From contig JAWKZG010000002.1 of assembly GCA_041396125.1 (NCBI GenBank), forward strand, positions 558,001 to 622,000: 64,000 bases of DNA. Direction: 5' to 3'. The DNA is from JAWKZG01 sp041396125 (GTDB lineage: Bacteria > Pseudomonadota > Gammaproteobacteria > Competibacterales > Competibacteraceae). Both the position numbers and the translations under genes were made by a program. The notes beneath the pieces are model-generated. The model saw nothing but the letters and a program-made list of their open reading frames with translations. It was not told the origin of the DNA and searched no databases. Each line of letters starts with the position of its first letter. Position 1 is the stretch's first letter. Shown piece after piece: positions 18,823 to 28,183 of the stretch.

Positions 18823-20191
18823 ATGACTTCAACCATACGTTTTTATCAGCTTGAACAACTCAGTGCTGAAGATCGTGCCGCCTTGCTGCGGCGTACGGAA
18901 TCGGATCTGAGTAATTATCTGGATGCCGTACGGCCAATTATTGAGGCCGTTCGCACGCAGGGCGATGCCGCTTTGCTGCGCTATGCGCGTGAGTTTGACC
19001 GGGCCGAGGTCGATCCGCAGCATATCAAAGCCGATGCGGCCGATTTTGATCGTGCATTTCAACACCTGCAACCCGATGTGCTGGCAGCGATTGAGTACGC
19101 GGTCGATAATATCCGGCGTTTTCATGCGGCGCAAAAGCCCGAGGAAATGTGGCTGAAAGAGATGCATCCGGGGGTCTTTGCCGGCGAGAAGTGGCTGCCG
19201 ATTCCGTCCGTGGCGCTGTATGTGCCTCGCGGCAAGGGCTCTTTTCCCAGCATGGTGATGATGAGTGCTATACCTGCTGTCGTGGCCGGCGTTGCCAGAA
19301 TCTGTATCATCACGCCACCTGGACCAGATGGCGAAATCGACGACGCCACCCTGGTTGCAGCCCGTCTCAGCGGGGTTGACGAGGTTTATAAATGTGGCGG
19401 TGCACAAGGTATTGCAGCAGTGGCTTATGGCACTGAAACGGTGCCTCGGGTCGATAAGGTTCGTCGGGCCGGGCAGTCCCTATGTCGTGGCTGCCAAGCG
19501 TTTGCTGTCGGATGTGATTGACCCCGGTATTCCAGCCGGTCCGAGTGAGTCCATCGTGCTGGCGGACAGTACCGCCAGTGGTGCGCTGGCGGCTTTGGAT
19601 CTGATCATCGAATCCGAACACGGCGATGATTCATCCGCTTATCTGGTTACTGACAGCCGTAGTGTGGCCGAAGCCGCGCTGCGTGAAATCCCGGCATTCT
19701 GGGGACGGATGGGCCAGCAGCGGGCCGGATTTTCGGCGGCTGTGCTGGGCGGCGCGCAGGGCGGGGTGATTCTGGCACCCGATATGAGTGAGGCGATCCG
19801 CTTTGTTAATTATTACGCCCCCGAGCATCTGCAGATCCTGGCCGCCGAGCCGTTTCAGTATCTGGGGCGGATCACGAATGCCGGTGAAATCCTGCTGGGT
19901 GAGCATACACCGTCTGTTATTGCCAATTTCCTGCTGGGCCCGAATGCGATTCTGCCGACGGGAGGCGCTGCCCGCACTGCTTCACCGTTATCGGTATTTG
20001 ATTTCATGAAACGCTCATCGGTAGGCTATGTGACGGCCGGCGGCTATCCGGAACTTGCCGCACATACGCGCGTTCTGGCCCGTTACGAAGGTTTCGACGG
20101 TCATGCCAACGCGGTATCCGAGCTGCGCGAGCAGGCCAGACAACAATCCAATGAACCGAGTGCGAGTACTGACCCGGTGAGCCAATCATGA
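18823..20191 (+). pseudogene. Histidinol-dehydrogenase-like protein (HisD family), one frameshift
   Basis: About 455 codons of a HisD-fold NAD-dependent dehydrogenase. The first part reads to KVRR; removing one T near 19459-19460 gives VVGPGSPYVVAAKRLL, the family sequence, so the break is a single inserted base. The base pair EH of YAPEHLQ (E. coli E326/H327) is kept. Against the four E. coli zinc ligands, H262 and H419 (GHANAV) are kept, while Q259 is Glu (19610-19612) and D360 is Asn (19925-19927). H367 is Ala. No other his genes are near. It is translationally coupled to a DUF1820 gene by an ATGA overlap. It may be a paralogue with another alcohol substrate rather than true histidinol dehydrogenase. 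Confidence 0.82.
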
Positions 20192-20544
20192 CCACTACTA
20201 AACGTAACAACAAGCAGATTTATAAAATTCTTTTTGTCAACCAGGGCAAAGTGTTCGAACTGTATGCCCGCAATGTTTATCAAGGCAATCTGTACGGCTT
20301 TGTGGAAGTCGAGGAACTGATATTCGGCGAAAAAACCTCATTGCTGGTTGACCCTTCAGAAGAACGCTTGCGGAATGAATTCGCCGATGTAAAACGCACG
20401 TTTCTGCCGATGCATTCAGTTATTCGTATTGATGAAGTCGAAAAAGAAGGCCTCAGCAAAATTCGCGGCAGCGGCGAAACGGGCGATAATATTGCTCATT
20501 TCCCCGTGTACAGTCCGCCAAAAAGTGGCAATCCAAAAGAATAA
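20188..20544 (+). CDS. DUF1820 family protein
   Basis: 118-residue cytosolic protein of the DUF1820 family, widespread in gammaproteobacteria and uncharacterised. The core NKQIYKILFVNQGKVFELYARNVYQGNLYGFVEVEELIFGE, then LLVDPSEERLRNEFADVKRTFLPMHSVIRIDEVEKEG, is typical. Its ATG overlaps the HisD-like stop codon in an ATGA, and the CinA-like gene begins 17 bases after it. This gives a three-gene plus-strand operon. The family looks like an SH3-like or small regulatory fold; no catalytic residues are evident. Confidence 0.88.
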   Translation: MTTTKRNNKQIYKILFVNQGKVFELYARNVYQGNLYGFVEVEELIFGEKTSLLVDPSEERLRNEFADVKRTFLPMHSVIRIDEVEKEGLSKIRGSGETGDNIAHFPVYSPPKSGNPKE

Positions 20545-20561
20545 TCGAGGCCTATCACTCC

Positions 20562-21359
20562 ATGAATGACACTACGAATGACGCCAAAAACGACGCCCCG
20601 GAAGACGAGCGTATCGTAACCGCCGCACTGCTGATTATTGGCAATGAAATACTGTCAGGGCAGACCAAAGACGCCAACCTGCCGTATATTGCCGAGCATC
20701 TGAATAAGGTCGGTGTACGCCTGCGTGAAGCCCGTGTCGTGCCCGATGTGGAAGCAGAAATCATCAGCGCGCTGAACGCGTTGCGCGCCAGGCATAATTA
20801 TGTGTTGACTACTGGTGGAATCGGCCCGACCCACGATGACATCACGGCGGAATGTATCGCCAAGGCGTTCGGGCGGCAGCTGGTGCAGCACCCCGAAGCG
20901 CTGCGCCGTCTGCAGGCGCATTATGCCGAAATGGGACTGGAGCTGACAGCGGCCCGCCTGCGTATGGCCAATACCCCGCAAGACGCCGAACTGATCGATA
21001 ATCCGGTTTCAACCGCACCTGGCTTCCGGGTCGAAAATGTCTTTGTGCTGGCGGGTGTTCCGAAAATCATGCAGGCCATGCTGGATCACGTGCTGCCGCA
21101 ACTACAGGGCGGCAAGCCGGTGTTGTCCACAGCGGTGCTGGCAAATCTGGGCGAGGGCGTCCTGGCGGCAGGCTTAGGCGCAATCCAGGCGCGTTATCCG
21201 CAGGTCGATATCGGCAGTTATCCGCGTTTCGGCGGCGCTGACGGATATCGTGTCTCGCTGGTTATGCGCCATACCGATTCAGCCTTGCTGGAGCAGGTCA
21301 GTGCGGAGGTCTGCGCACTGGTGCGTGAACTCGGCGGCGAGCCGCAACTGCCGGCTTAG
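20562..21359 (+). CDS. CinA N-terminal/MoaB-like molybdopterin-binding domain protein
   Basis: 265 residues of the competence/damage-inducible CinA N-terminal family (COG1058, MoCF fold). Markers: ALLIIGNEILSGQTKDANLPYIAEHLNKVGVRL, the nucleotide/molybdopterin-type loop TTGGIGPTHDDITAECIAKAF, and APGFRVENVFVLAGVPKIMQAML. It lacks the C-terminal nicotinamide-mononucleotide deamidase domain (PncC) of full-length CinA. Members may act as pyrophosphatases on nucleotide conjugates, but this is not settled for stand-alone forms. Last gene of the HisD-like/DUF1820 operon; its stop is six bases from the convergent acyl-CoA dehydrogenase gene. Confidence 0.88.
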   Translation: MNDTTNDAKNDAPEDERIVTAALLIIGNEILSGQTKDANLPYIAEHLNKVGVRLREARVVPDVEAEIISALNALRARHNYVLTTGGIGPTHDDITAECIAKAFGRQLVQHPEALRRLQAHYAEMGLELTAARLRMANTPQDAELIDNPVSTAPGFRVENVFVLAGVPKIMQAMLDHVLPQLQGGKPVLSTAVLANLGEGVLAAGLGAIQARYPQVDIGSYPRFGGADGYRVSLVMRHTDSALLEQVSAEVCALVRELGGEPQLPA

Positions 21360-21365
21360 TGCAGT

Positions 21366-22541
21366 TTATGCCGGATAGCGCTTGAGCAACTGCCGCGCGA
21401 TCACCACCCGCTGGATATCGTTGGTGCCTTCGGCAATCGCCAGCAGCGGGGCGTCGCGGTAGTAGCGCTCGATATTAAACTCTTTGGAATAACCATAAGC
21501 GCCATGGATACGCATCGCTTCCAGACTGTTGCTCAGCGCCGCTTCGGTGGCGTGCAGTTTGGCCATACCGGCTTCCATATCGCAGCGCTGGCCACGGTCA
21601 TAGGCGTTGGCGGCAGCCTCGGTGAGCAGCCGCGCGGCTTCCACGCGGGTTGCCATATCAGCCAGTTTCAGCTGGATAGCCTGATGTTCGCAAATGGGTT
21701 TGCCGAAGGTGTGCCGCTGCTGCGCATAGCGCAGTGATTCTTCCAGGCAGGCCCGCGCCAGGCCGACGCCGCGGGCGGCAACATTGATACGCCCCAGCTC
21801 AAGCCCGCCCAGGATATGTTGCATGCCCTGGCCTTCAACGCCGCTGATCAGATTTTCCGCAGGTACCCGGCAGTCTTCGAACAGCAATTCCGCCGTATCA
21901 ATACCTTTATAGCCAAGCTTTTCCAGCTTGCGGCCGACTGTAAAGCCGGGCCGGTCTTTTTCAATTAATAACAGACTCATGCCTTTATGGCGCGGCTCGG
22001 CTGCAGGATCGGTTTTCACCAGTACGGCCAGAATATGGCTTTTGCTACCGTTGCTGATCCAGCTTTTGCTGCCATTGACCAGGTAGCTGTCGCCTTCACG
22101 TTTGGCGCGGGTGCGGATGGCTTGCAGATCGGTGCCGCAATCGGGTTCGGTCAGCGCCACGCCGCCGCGCAGTTCACCGCTGGCGAAACGGGGCAGCCAG
22201 AGCTGTCGCTGGGCTTCGGTGCCGAACCGCTGGACGGCGGCGGCCATGATCAGATGGGCATTGAAAATACCTGATACTGACATCCAGACAGCGGCAACTT
22301 TCTCCACGATTTTGCTGTAAAGCGCTGCCGACAGGCCCAGGCCGCCATAGTTTGTCTGAATAGTGGCACCGAACAGACCGAGCTCGCGCATTTTATCGAC
22401 AATATCAGCCGGCCATTCGTCGCGTGCTTCCAGATCATGCACAAAAGGCCGGACATCGCGTTCCAGAAAACGATCAATCGCGTCCAGAATCATGCGTTCA
22501 TCATCGGCGTTAAGAGAGGTTGCAGTAGTTTCAACAGTCAT
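21366..22541 (-). CDS. Acyl-CoA dehydrogenase
   Basis: 391 residues, full-length FAD flavoprotein that oxidises acyl-CoA to 2-enoyl-CoA and passes electrons to ETF. Domain order is N-terminal helical (about 15-125), beta barrel (GVALTEPDCGTDLQAIRTRAKREGDSYLVNGSKSWISNG) and C-terminal helical (RHTFGKPICEHQAIQLKLADMATRVEAARLLTEAAA). The general base glutamate is in LLAIAEGTNDIQRVVIARQLL near the end. Chain-length preference cannot be told; isovaleryl- or short-chain type is plausible. Together with the adjacent GMC oxidoreductase on the same strand (about 65 bases apart) it may serve alcohol or fatty-acid breakdown. Confidence 0.92.
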   Translation of the reverse strand: MTVETTATSLNADDERMILDAIDRFLERDVRPFVHDLEARDEWPADIVDKMRELGLFGATIQTNYGGLGLSAALYSKIVEKVAAVWMSVSGIFNAHLIMAAAVQRFGTEAQRQLWLPRFASGELRGGVALTEPDCGTDLQAIRTRAKREGDSYLVNGSKSWISNGSKSHILAVLVKTDPAAEPRHKGMSLLLIEKDRPGFTVGRKLEKLGYKGIDTAELLFEDCRVPAENLISGVEGQGMQHILGGLELGRINVAARGVGLARACLEESLRYAQQRHTFGKPICEHQAIQLKLADMATRVEAARLLTEAAANAYDRGQRCDMEAGMAKLHATEAALSNSLEAMRIHGAYGYSKEFNIERYYRDAPLLAIAEGTNDIQRVVIARQLLKRYPA

Positions 22542-22607
22542 ATGGGCAATCTTTATGCAGGGTTCGTTTGTTGGGTTGAATAGTGAAAGTATAGGCTAGG
22601 GCCGCTG

Positions 22608-24197
22608 TCAGCGGGATGCTAAAATCATATCCGCCGCTTTCTCCGCGATCATGATGACCGGCGCGTTGGTATTGCCCGAGGTGAGGGTCGGCATAATCGA
22701 CGCATCGACCACACGCAAATTGCCGATGCCGTGTACGCGCAGGCTGGCATCCACCACCGCGAGTGGGTCAGAGCCCATTTTGCAGGTGCCGCTGGGGTGA
22801 TAAATCGTGGTGCCGACCTGACGGGCATGATCAAGTAACTGCTCGTCGCTCTGGATGGCCGCACCGGGTCGCCATTCTTCCTGGATAAACGGGCGCAAGG
22901 CAGGTGCGGACACAATTTTGCGTGACAGTTTCATTGCGGCAACGACCGTCTCCTGATCGGCTGCTGCGGATAAATACTGTGGATGCAGGGCCGGGTAGCT
23001 GAGCGGATCGGGAGATTTAAGACTGATATAACCGCGGCTTTGCGGGCGCAGCTGACACACCGAGGCGGTAAAGGCCGCGAATTTATGCAGTCCTGCGCCA
23101 GGGCTGTCGGCACTGAGCGGCTGGACGTGGAACTGGATATCCGGTCGGGTCAGCTCTGGCCGGGTTTTGCAGAACACACCCACCTGGCTTGCGCCCATCG
23201 ACATCGGGCCGCTGCGAAACAAGATATATTCCAGCCCGATCAGCATTTTGCGAAACGGGTTATTGACTTCATTGTTCAGGGTAGGCCGGGTGGTTTTATA
23301 AACTGCCCGGATTTGCAGATGGTCCTGCAAATTCTGGCCAACGCCGGGCAGATGCCGATAGGTCTCCAGCCCAAGCTGCTGCAGTTGGGCACCATCGCCG
23401 ATACCGGACAGCAATAGCAACTGCGGTGAATTGATAGCCCCGGCCGCTACAATGATTTCACGGTTTGCTTTGGCTTGCCGGATGGTGTCACCCAGTCGGT
23501 ATTCCACCCCGCTGGCGCGCTGCTGCTGCAATAGAATCCGGGTGGTGTGGGCCTGAGTGATAACCTGTAAATTGGGGCGTCGCTGGACTGGGCGCAGAAA
23601 CCCGACCGAGGTGCTGCAACGCCGCCCCTTATGGGCAGTCAGCTGGAAATAACCGGCACCTTCCTGGCGTGGCCCATTAAAGTCCTCATTGGCCGGAATC
23701 TGGTTTTCCTGACAGGCCGTAATAAAAGCGTCACAGATCGGGCGGCGTACCCGCATATTGGATACTTTCAGCGGTCCGCCGACACCGTGATAGGCATCGG
23801 CACCGCGTTCCTGGTCTTCGGACTTTTTGAAATACGGCAGCACATCCTGCCAGCCCCAGCCGGTATTGCCCAGATCGCGCCAGTGATCGTAATCCTGCGG
23901 CTGGCCGCGCACATACAGCAGACCGTTCAGGGAGCTGGAGCCGCCCAGGACTTTGCCGCGCGGCCAGCGATCGCTGCGACCGTTCAGGCCGGGATCAGGT
24001 TCGGTGCGAAAACACCAGTCCGTTTTAGGGTTATGCATGGTTTTGAAATAACCCACCGGAATATGAATCCAGGGATAATTATCTGCAGCGCCGGCTTCCA
24101 GCAATAAAACGGTCTGGCCAGGATCGGCGCTCAGCCGGTTAGCAAGCACGCAACCGGCTGAACCGGCACCAATAATAATATAGTCGTAGTGCTCCAC
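22608..24197 (-). CDS. GMC family oxidoreductase (choline dehydrogenase-like)
   Basis: 529-residue FAD alcohol dehydrogenase of the glucose-methanol-choline family. N-terminal dinucleotide fold YDYIIIGAGSAGCVLANRLS with the acidic end LLLEAG. The flavin-contact region is RGKVLGGSSSLNGLLYVRG, and SPQLLLLSGIGDGAQLQQLG is the second GMC signature. The active-site histidine is in IYHPSGTCKMG and the C-terminal Asn in LTSGNTNAPVIMIAEKAADMI. Homologues include choline dehydrogenase (BetA) and medium-chain alcohol dehydrogenases (AlkJ). With choXWV 16 kb away, choline oxidation is possible but unproven. GTG 24197 is the start, AAGG upstream. Confidence 0.9.
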   Translation of the reverse strand: MEHYDYIIIGAGSAGCVLANRLSADPGQTVLLLEAGAADNYPWIHIPVGYFKTMHNPKTDWCFRTEPDPGLNGRSDRWPRGKVLGGSSSLNGLLYVRGQPQDYDHWRDLGNTGWGWQDVLPYFKKSEDQERGADAYHGVGGPLKVSNMRVRRPICDAFITACQENQIPANEDFNGPRQEGAGYFQLTAHKGRRCSTSVGFLRPVQRRPNLQVITQAHTTRILLQQQRASGVEYRLGDTIRQAKANREIIVAAGAINSPQLLLLSGIGDGAQLQQLGLETYRHLPGVGQNLQDHLQIRAVYKTTRPTLNNEVNNPFRKMLIGLEYILFRSGPMSMGASQVGVFCKTRPELTRPDIQFHVQPLSADSPGAGLHKFAAFTASVCQLRPQSRGYISLKSPDPLSYPALHPQYLSAAADQETVVAAMKLSRKIVSAPALRPFIQEEWRPGAAIQSDEQLLDHARQVGTTIYHPSGTCKMGSDPLAVVDASLRVHGIGNLRVVDASIMPTLTSGNTNAPVIMIAEKAADMILASR

Positions 24198-24427
24198 AAG
24201 GCTGACCTTTCAGTATTCATTCAGCTGTTGGACCAGTCCAGGCGTACGGACTGGAACTTGGCAAGCGATGCCCGTAGTCTCCATTATTTGTGGCACGTAG
24301 GCAAAACCATGTCGCCGTGTGTGTGCCGTCGGGTAACCGCAGATTGTACCGGGAAACCGGCAGTTACGGCACCGTAAACGGGATCATGACTCTTCAATCA
24401 AGCGAGCGCGCCAGTGTGAGGAATGCA

Positions 24428-25567
24428 ATGGAAACTACACAGAAAATCGAAGTACACCGCGGTTTGAAAGATCTCTGTTTTGACCGCTCACCGACTACCT
24501 TTATCGATGGACGGGCCGGCGAACTGCGCTATCGCGGCTATTCCATTCATGATTTGGCGCAGCACTCCACCTTCGAAGAAACGGCGTATTTATTGATGAT
24601 GGGTGAGTTGCCCACGGCAAGCCAGCTGGCAGACTTCAACGCCGATCTGATCCAGAGCCGGCAACTGCCAGCACCCCTCTATGACATCATTCGGGCAGTC
24701 AAGGATGCGCATCCGATGGATGTACTGCGCACGGCGGTTTCCGCCCTGGCGGCGTTTGACCCGGAGGTGGCCGATAACTCACAGGCGGCCACTCGTCGTA
24801 AAGGCATCCGCCTGACCTCGCAGGTGCCGATGATTGTCTGTGCCCACCATCATATTCGAAATAATCGCGCACCAATCGCCCCTAGCGCTGAGCTGGGCCA
24901 TGCTGCCAATTTTCTGTATATGTTGAAAGGCGAAGCACCCAGTACGGCCGCCGCCAAACTGATGGATACCGATATGGTGCTGCATGCCGAACACGGTTCC
25001 AATGCGTCTTCATTCACAGCGCGGGTGGTGGTCAGTACCGATGCCAATCTGCACGCCGGCATGACTGCCGCGATTGCAGCCTTGTCCGGGCCGGCTCACG
25101 GTGGCGCAGCAGAGAACGTCATGAAAATGGCGCAGGAGATCGGTGATCCGGCCAATGCGGCGGACTACGTCAGGCAAAAGCGCAAAAACCGCGAGCCGAT
25201 CATGGGGTTTGGTCATCGGGTGTATCGGGCGGAAGACCCGCGTGCGCGCCATATGCGCGAAGGTGTAAAGCGTCTTTCGATCGAGATGGGGCAGCCGCAA
25301 TGGTACGAGATTTTGCAGGCAGTCGTGGCTGCGATGCAGCCTTACTCGCGGCTGGGCGTCAATGTGAATGTGGATTTTTATGCCGGGGTTGTTTATTACC
25401 TGCACGGGGTGCCGGAAGATTTATTCGTGCCGATATTTGCCATGGGTCGGGTACCCGGCTGGACGACCCAGGTGCTGGAACAACTGGATAACAATATCCT
25501 GATTCGGCCCCGCCTGGCCTATACCGGACCTGAGTCACGGGACTACATACCGATTAAACAGCGCTGA
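24428..25567 (+). CDS. Citrate synthase / 2-methylcitrate synthase
   Basis: 379 residues, the short dimeric form of citrate synthase. It condenses acetyl-CoA (or propionyl-CoA) with oxaloacetate. N-terminal VHRGLKDLCFDRSPTTFIDGRAGELRYRGYSIHDLA is typical. The catalytic trio is visible: H224 in GPAHGGAAENV, H263 in GFGHRVYR and D316 in NVDFYAGVVYY. ATG 24428 is chosen because GAGG lies ten bases upstream and homologues begin here; an open frame extends to 24290. No prpB, prpD or acs neighbours decide between citrate and methylcitrate. It may replace or supplement a hexameric GltA. Confidence 0.9.
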   Translation: METTQKIEVHRGLKDLCFDRSPTTFIDGRAGELRYRGYSIHDLAQHSTFEETAYLLMMGELPTASQLADFNADLIQSRQLPAPLYDIIRAVKDAHPMDVLRTAVSALAAFDPEVADNSQAATRRKGIRLTSQVPMIVCAHHHIRNNRAPIAPSAELGHAANFLYMLKGEAPSTAAAKLMDTDMVLHAEHGSNASSFTARVVVSTDANLHAGMTAAIAALSGPAHGGAAENVMKMAQEIGDPANAADYVRQKRKNREPIMGFGHRVYRAEDPRARHMREGVKRLSIEMGQPQWYEILQAVVAAMQPYSRLGVNVNVDFYAGVVYYLHGVPEDLFVPIFAMGRVPGWTTQVLEQLDNNILIRPRLAYTGPESRDYIPIKQR

Positions 25568-25626
25568 TGCGCCAGTATTTCTGTCGCTAAACGGTATTTT
25601 CAAGGGAATTCGGGAGCACAAACCAA

Positions 25627-25660
25627 AACAGCCACCCTGAGTCAAGCCAGGGTGGCTGTT
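25627..25660. terminator. Strong terminator hairpin between convergent genes
   Basis: AACAGCCACCCTG (25627-25639) and CAGGGTGGCTGTT (25648-25660) form a perfect 13-bp stem with an 8-base loop. It lies between the citrate synthase stop and the end of the convergent membrane protein gene. On the minus strand TTTTGGTTTG follows the stem, giving a usable U tract for the membrane-protein transcript. Confidence 0.75.
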
Positions 25661-25701
25661 CCAAACACGGCCCAAAGGCGCTAAGGCCAGGGCACTATCT
25701 C

Positions 25702-26133
25702 TTAATCGTGGGGATCGTCGTCGACGGAATCCGTGGTCACCTGGCCGGTCATGCGTCGCCAGAAGCCCGACCATGACATTCCGATAGCCAGCGTTAATGC
25801 AATAATTATCAGGGCTACCCAAGCGAATTCGCTGGGATCGTTAATTTGCAGCCAGCCGTAGGAATAAAATACCCAGAGCAGGACTAAAAAGAAGACGATA
25901 ACGATGATGACACCGATCGGGCCCATCGACTTAAACGTAGCGGTCAGATATACGCCATAGCCGATTAATAAAATGATACCAACCAGCACTTTCAAGGGAA
26001 TGCTGTCGCCTTCCGGCTGCATAACCCAGTGAAAGTACGACCATTTGAGCGGATTATAAGTCAGAAAGACCAGCGCCAGCGCGGGGATAAAGCGCCACAG
26101 GAATCCACTAAAACCGAAATCAGCTCTTGCCAT
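25702..26133 (-). CDS. Small membrane protein (DUF6524-like)
   Basis: 143 residues with four hydrophobic helices at roughly 8-28, 45-65, 70-92 and 103-123, and a charged C-terminal tail ending in DSVDDDPHD. The start MARADFGFSGFLWRFIPALALVFLTYNPLKWSYFHWV resembles the family I remember as DUF6524; I cannot confirm the number. No catalytic motif. It is downstream of hemB-aroE on the same strand with a 108-base gap. Function unknown. Confidence 0.75.
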   Translation of the reverse strand: MARADFGFSGFLWRFIPALALVFLTYNPLKWSYFHWVMQPEGDSIPLKVLVGIILLIGYGVYLTATFKSMGPIGVIIVIVFFLVLLWVFYSYGWLQINDPSEFAWVALIIIALTLAIGMSWSGFWRRMTGQVTTDSVDDDPHD

Positions 26134-26241
26134 ATGCTTTTGCTCTCCATTGGCCCGAATGTTAAAAAAACAGAAACGCGAAGGTGCAGCATTGTCGCCA
26201 ATGCCTACGCTTTATTCAAGCGCCGCGCTTATGTCGGTTGC

Positions 26242-27054
26242 TCAGGTTCCCAGTTGCTGCAGTACGGCGGCTGTATCGGGGCGGATGCCGCGCCATAACA
26301 GAAATGATTCCGCTGCCTGTTCGACCAGCATGCCGCGTCCGTCCACAGCTTTGGCGGCACCCTGTGCGTAAGCCCAGCGCACGAAAGCGGTGGCCTGGTC
26401 GGCATAGACCATGTCGTAACAAAACCCGTCAGGCTTGAGCGCGGAGGCGGGCAGGGGCGGGATATCATCCTGTAAACCGGCGGCAGTGGCATTGATGATC
26501 AGGTCGAAGGACTGCGTCGTTAAATCAGCCAGACCACAAGCGTGTACAGGACCCAGATCGTTGAAATCGTGTTCCAGTTGTACTGCTTTGGCTTTGGTTC
26601 GATTGGCAATGACCAGTCGTTCCGGTTGTTCCTGCAATAAGGGCTGAATAACCCCGCGGGCAGCCCCGCCGGCACCCAGCAACAGAATGCTCAAGCCCTG
26701 CAGGGCAAGCCCGTGATTGTGGACCAGGTCACGCACCAGGCCGGCGCCGTCGGTGTTGTCGCCGAAACAGCGCTCGCCTTCGAAATGCAGCGTATTGACA
26801 GCCCCGGCCCGGGCTGCCCGCGCACTGAGCATGCCAGCGTAGGTGTAGGCCTCCTGCTTGAACGGCAGCGTAATATTCAGGCCTTTGCCTCCTGCCGTTC
26901 GAAAGCGGTCCACCGCAGCCTGGAAATCGCCCGGATCTACCAGGATGCTGTGGTAATCCAGCTGTTGGCCGGTCTGCTCGGCAAACAGGCGGTGTATAAA
27001 CGGTGATTTGCTGTGGCCGATGGGATTGCCCATGACCGCATATTGATCACGCAT
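26242..27054 (-). CDS. aroE: Shikimate dehydrogenase
   Basis: 270 residues; NADPH-dependent reduction of 3-dehydroshikimate to shikimate in aromatic amino acid synthesis. Substrate-binding domain: GNPIGHSKSPFIHRLFA (S15 and S17), catalytic K66 in NITLPFKQEA and D102 in GDNTDGAGLVRDL. NADP domain: GAGGAARG at about 127-134 and IANRTKAKAVQL. Its ATG lies three bases beyond the hemB stop codon, so hemB and aroE are certainly co-transcribed. Length and motifs are those of standard AroE rather than YdiB. Confidence 0.95.
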   Translation of the reverse strand: MRDQYAVMGNPIGHSKSPFIHRLFAEQTGQQLDYHSILVDPGDFQAAVDRFRTAGGKGLNITLPFKQEAYTYAGMLSARAARAGAVNTLHFEGERCFGDNTDGAGLVRDLVHNHGLALQGLSILLLGAGGAARGVIQPLLQEQPERLVIANRTKAKAVQLEHDFNDLGPVHACGLADLTTQSFDLIINATAAGLQDDIPPLPASALKPDGFCYDMVYADQATAFVRWAYAQGAAKAVDGRGMLVEQAAESFLLWRGIRPDTAAVLQQLGT

Positions 27055-27057
27055 GCG

Positions 27058-28077
27058 TTAACGTGCCTCATGCAGCCATTGTGCTGCCCGTTTGGCAAAG
27101 TAACTGAGCACAGCATCTGCGCCGGCGCGTTTAAACGCCAGCAGTGATTCCATGATCACGGCGCGTTCGTCCAGCCAGCCGTTCTGACCGGCTGCCATCA
27201 GCATGGCATATTCGCCACTGACCTGATACACAAAAGTCGGTACGCCAAACTGATCTTTAACCCGCCGCACCACGTCCAGATAAGGCATGCCGGGTTTGAT
27301 CATAACCATATCAGCCCCTTCGGCCAGATCCAGTGCCACTTCACGCAAGGCCTCATCGCTATTGGCCGGGTCCATCTGATAACTGTATTTATTGCCGCCG
27401 CCAAGATTGGCCGCCGAGCCTACAGCATCCCGGAACGGGCCGTAGAAGCTGGATGCATATTTGGCGGAATAGGCCAGAATTCGGGTATGGATATGGCCGC
27501 ATTCTTCCAGCGCCTTGCGAATAGCCAGGATACGGCCGTCCATCATATCCGACGGGGCGACCATGTCGGCACCGGCCTCGGCATGCGAGAGCGCCTGACG
27601 AACCAGAACCTGCACGGTGGCATCGTTCATCACATAGCTGTCGGCGTCGATCAGCCCGTCCTGGCCGTGACTGGTATACGGGTCCAGCGCTACATCGGTG
27701 ATCACGCCGAGTTCAGGAAACTCTTTTTTGAGCGCCTGGATGGTCCGCTGTACCAGACCGTTTGGGTTATAGGCCTCGCGGGCGTCATCCGATTTGGCCT
27801 CGGGTGGTGTCACCGGAAAAAGCGCCAGTGCCGGTACGCCTAAACGCAGTAATTGTTCGGCTTCCGCCAGCAGCAGATCAATGCTGAGGCGCTCCACACC
27901 CGGCATGGACGGCACAGCCTGTCGCTGTTTGCTGCCTTCCAGTACGAAAACCGGCAGGATTAAATCTGCTGCTGTTAGCTCGTTTTCGCGCATCAGCCGG
28001 CGACTGAAGGCATCCCGGCGCATACGGCGCGGTCGACTGTTGGGATAAGAACTGTTGATAATCTGGGGTTTGGGCAT
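27058..28077 (-). CDS. hemB: Delta-aminolevulinic acid dehydratase (porphobilinogen synthase)
   Basis: 339 residues; joins two aminolevulinate molecules to porphobilinogen in heme synthesis. The two active-site lysines are K206 (YSAKYASSFYGPFRDAVGS) and K261 (MVMIKPGMPYLD). The metal-site segment reads ITDVALDPYTSHGQDG, with Asp and Ala where zinc enzymes carry cysteines, so this is the Mg-dependent/zinc-independent type. AGAGGT is nine bases upstream of ATG 28077. It is the first gene of hemB-aroE; the leader region upstream carries inverted repeats. Confidence 0.96.
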   Translation of the reverse strand: MPKPQIINSSYPNSRPRRMRRDAFSRRLMRENELTAADLILPVFVLEGSKQRQAVPSMPGVERLSIDLLLAEAEQLLRLGVPALALFPVTPPEAKSDDAREAYNPNGLVQRTIQALKKEFPELGVITDVALDPYTSHGQDGLIDADSYVMNDATVQVLVRQALSHAEAGADMVAPSDMMDGRILAIRKALEECGHIHTRILAYSAKYASSFYGPFRDAVGSAANLGGGNKYSYQMDPANSDEALREVALDLAEGADMVMIKPGMPYLDVVRRVKDQFGVPTFVYQVSGEYAMLMAAGQNGWLDERAVIMESLLAFKRAGADAVLSYFAKRAAQWLHEAR

Positions 28078-28183
28078 GGTGCTTTACCTCTTAAAGAGCA
28101 CGTAGCATAAGGCTGAAATTATGGCACGACAAAGCCGCGGCTTAAATGCCAGCCTGTTCGAATATCCGATACACAGTACCCGC

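Noticed and set aside
24290..24427. N-terminal extension of citrate synthase to 24290
   Set aside because: The added 46 residues are not found in the family, and ATG 24428 has a good ribosome site.
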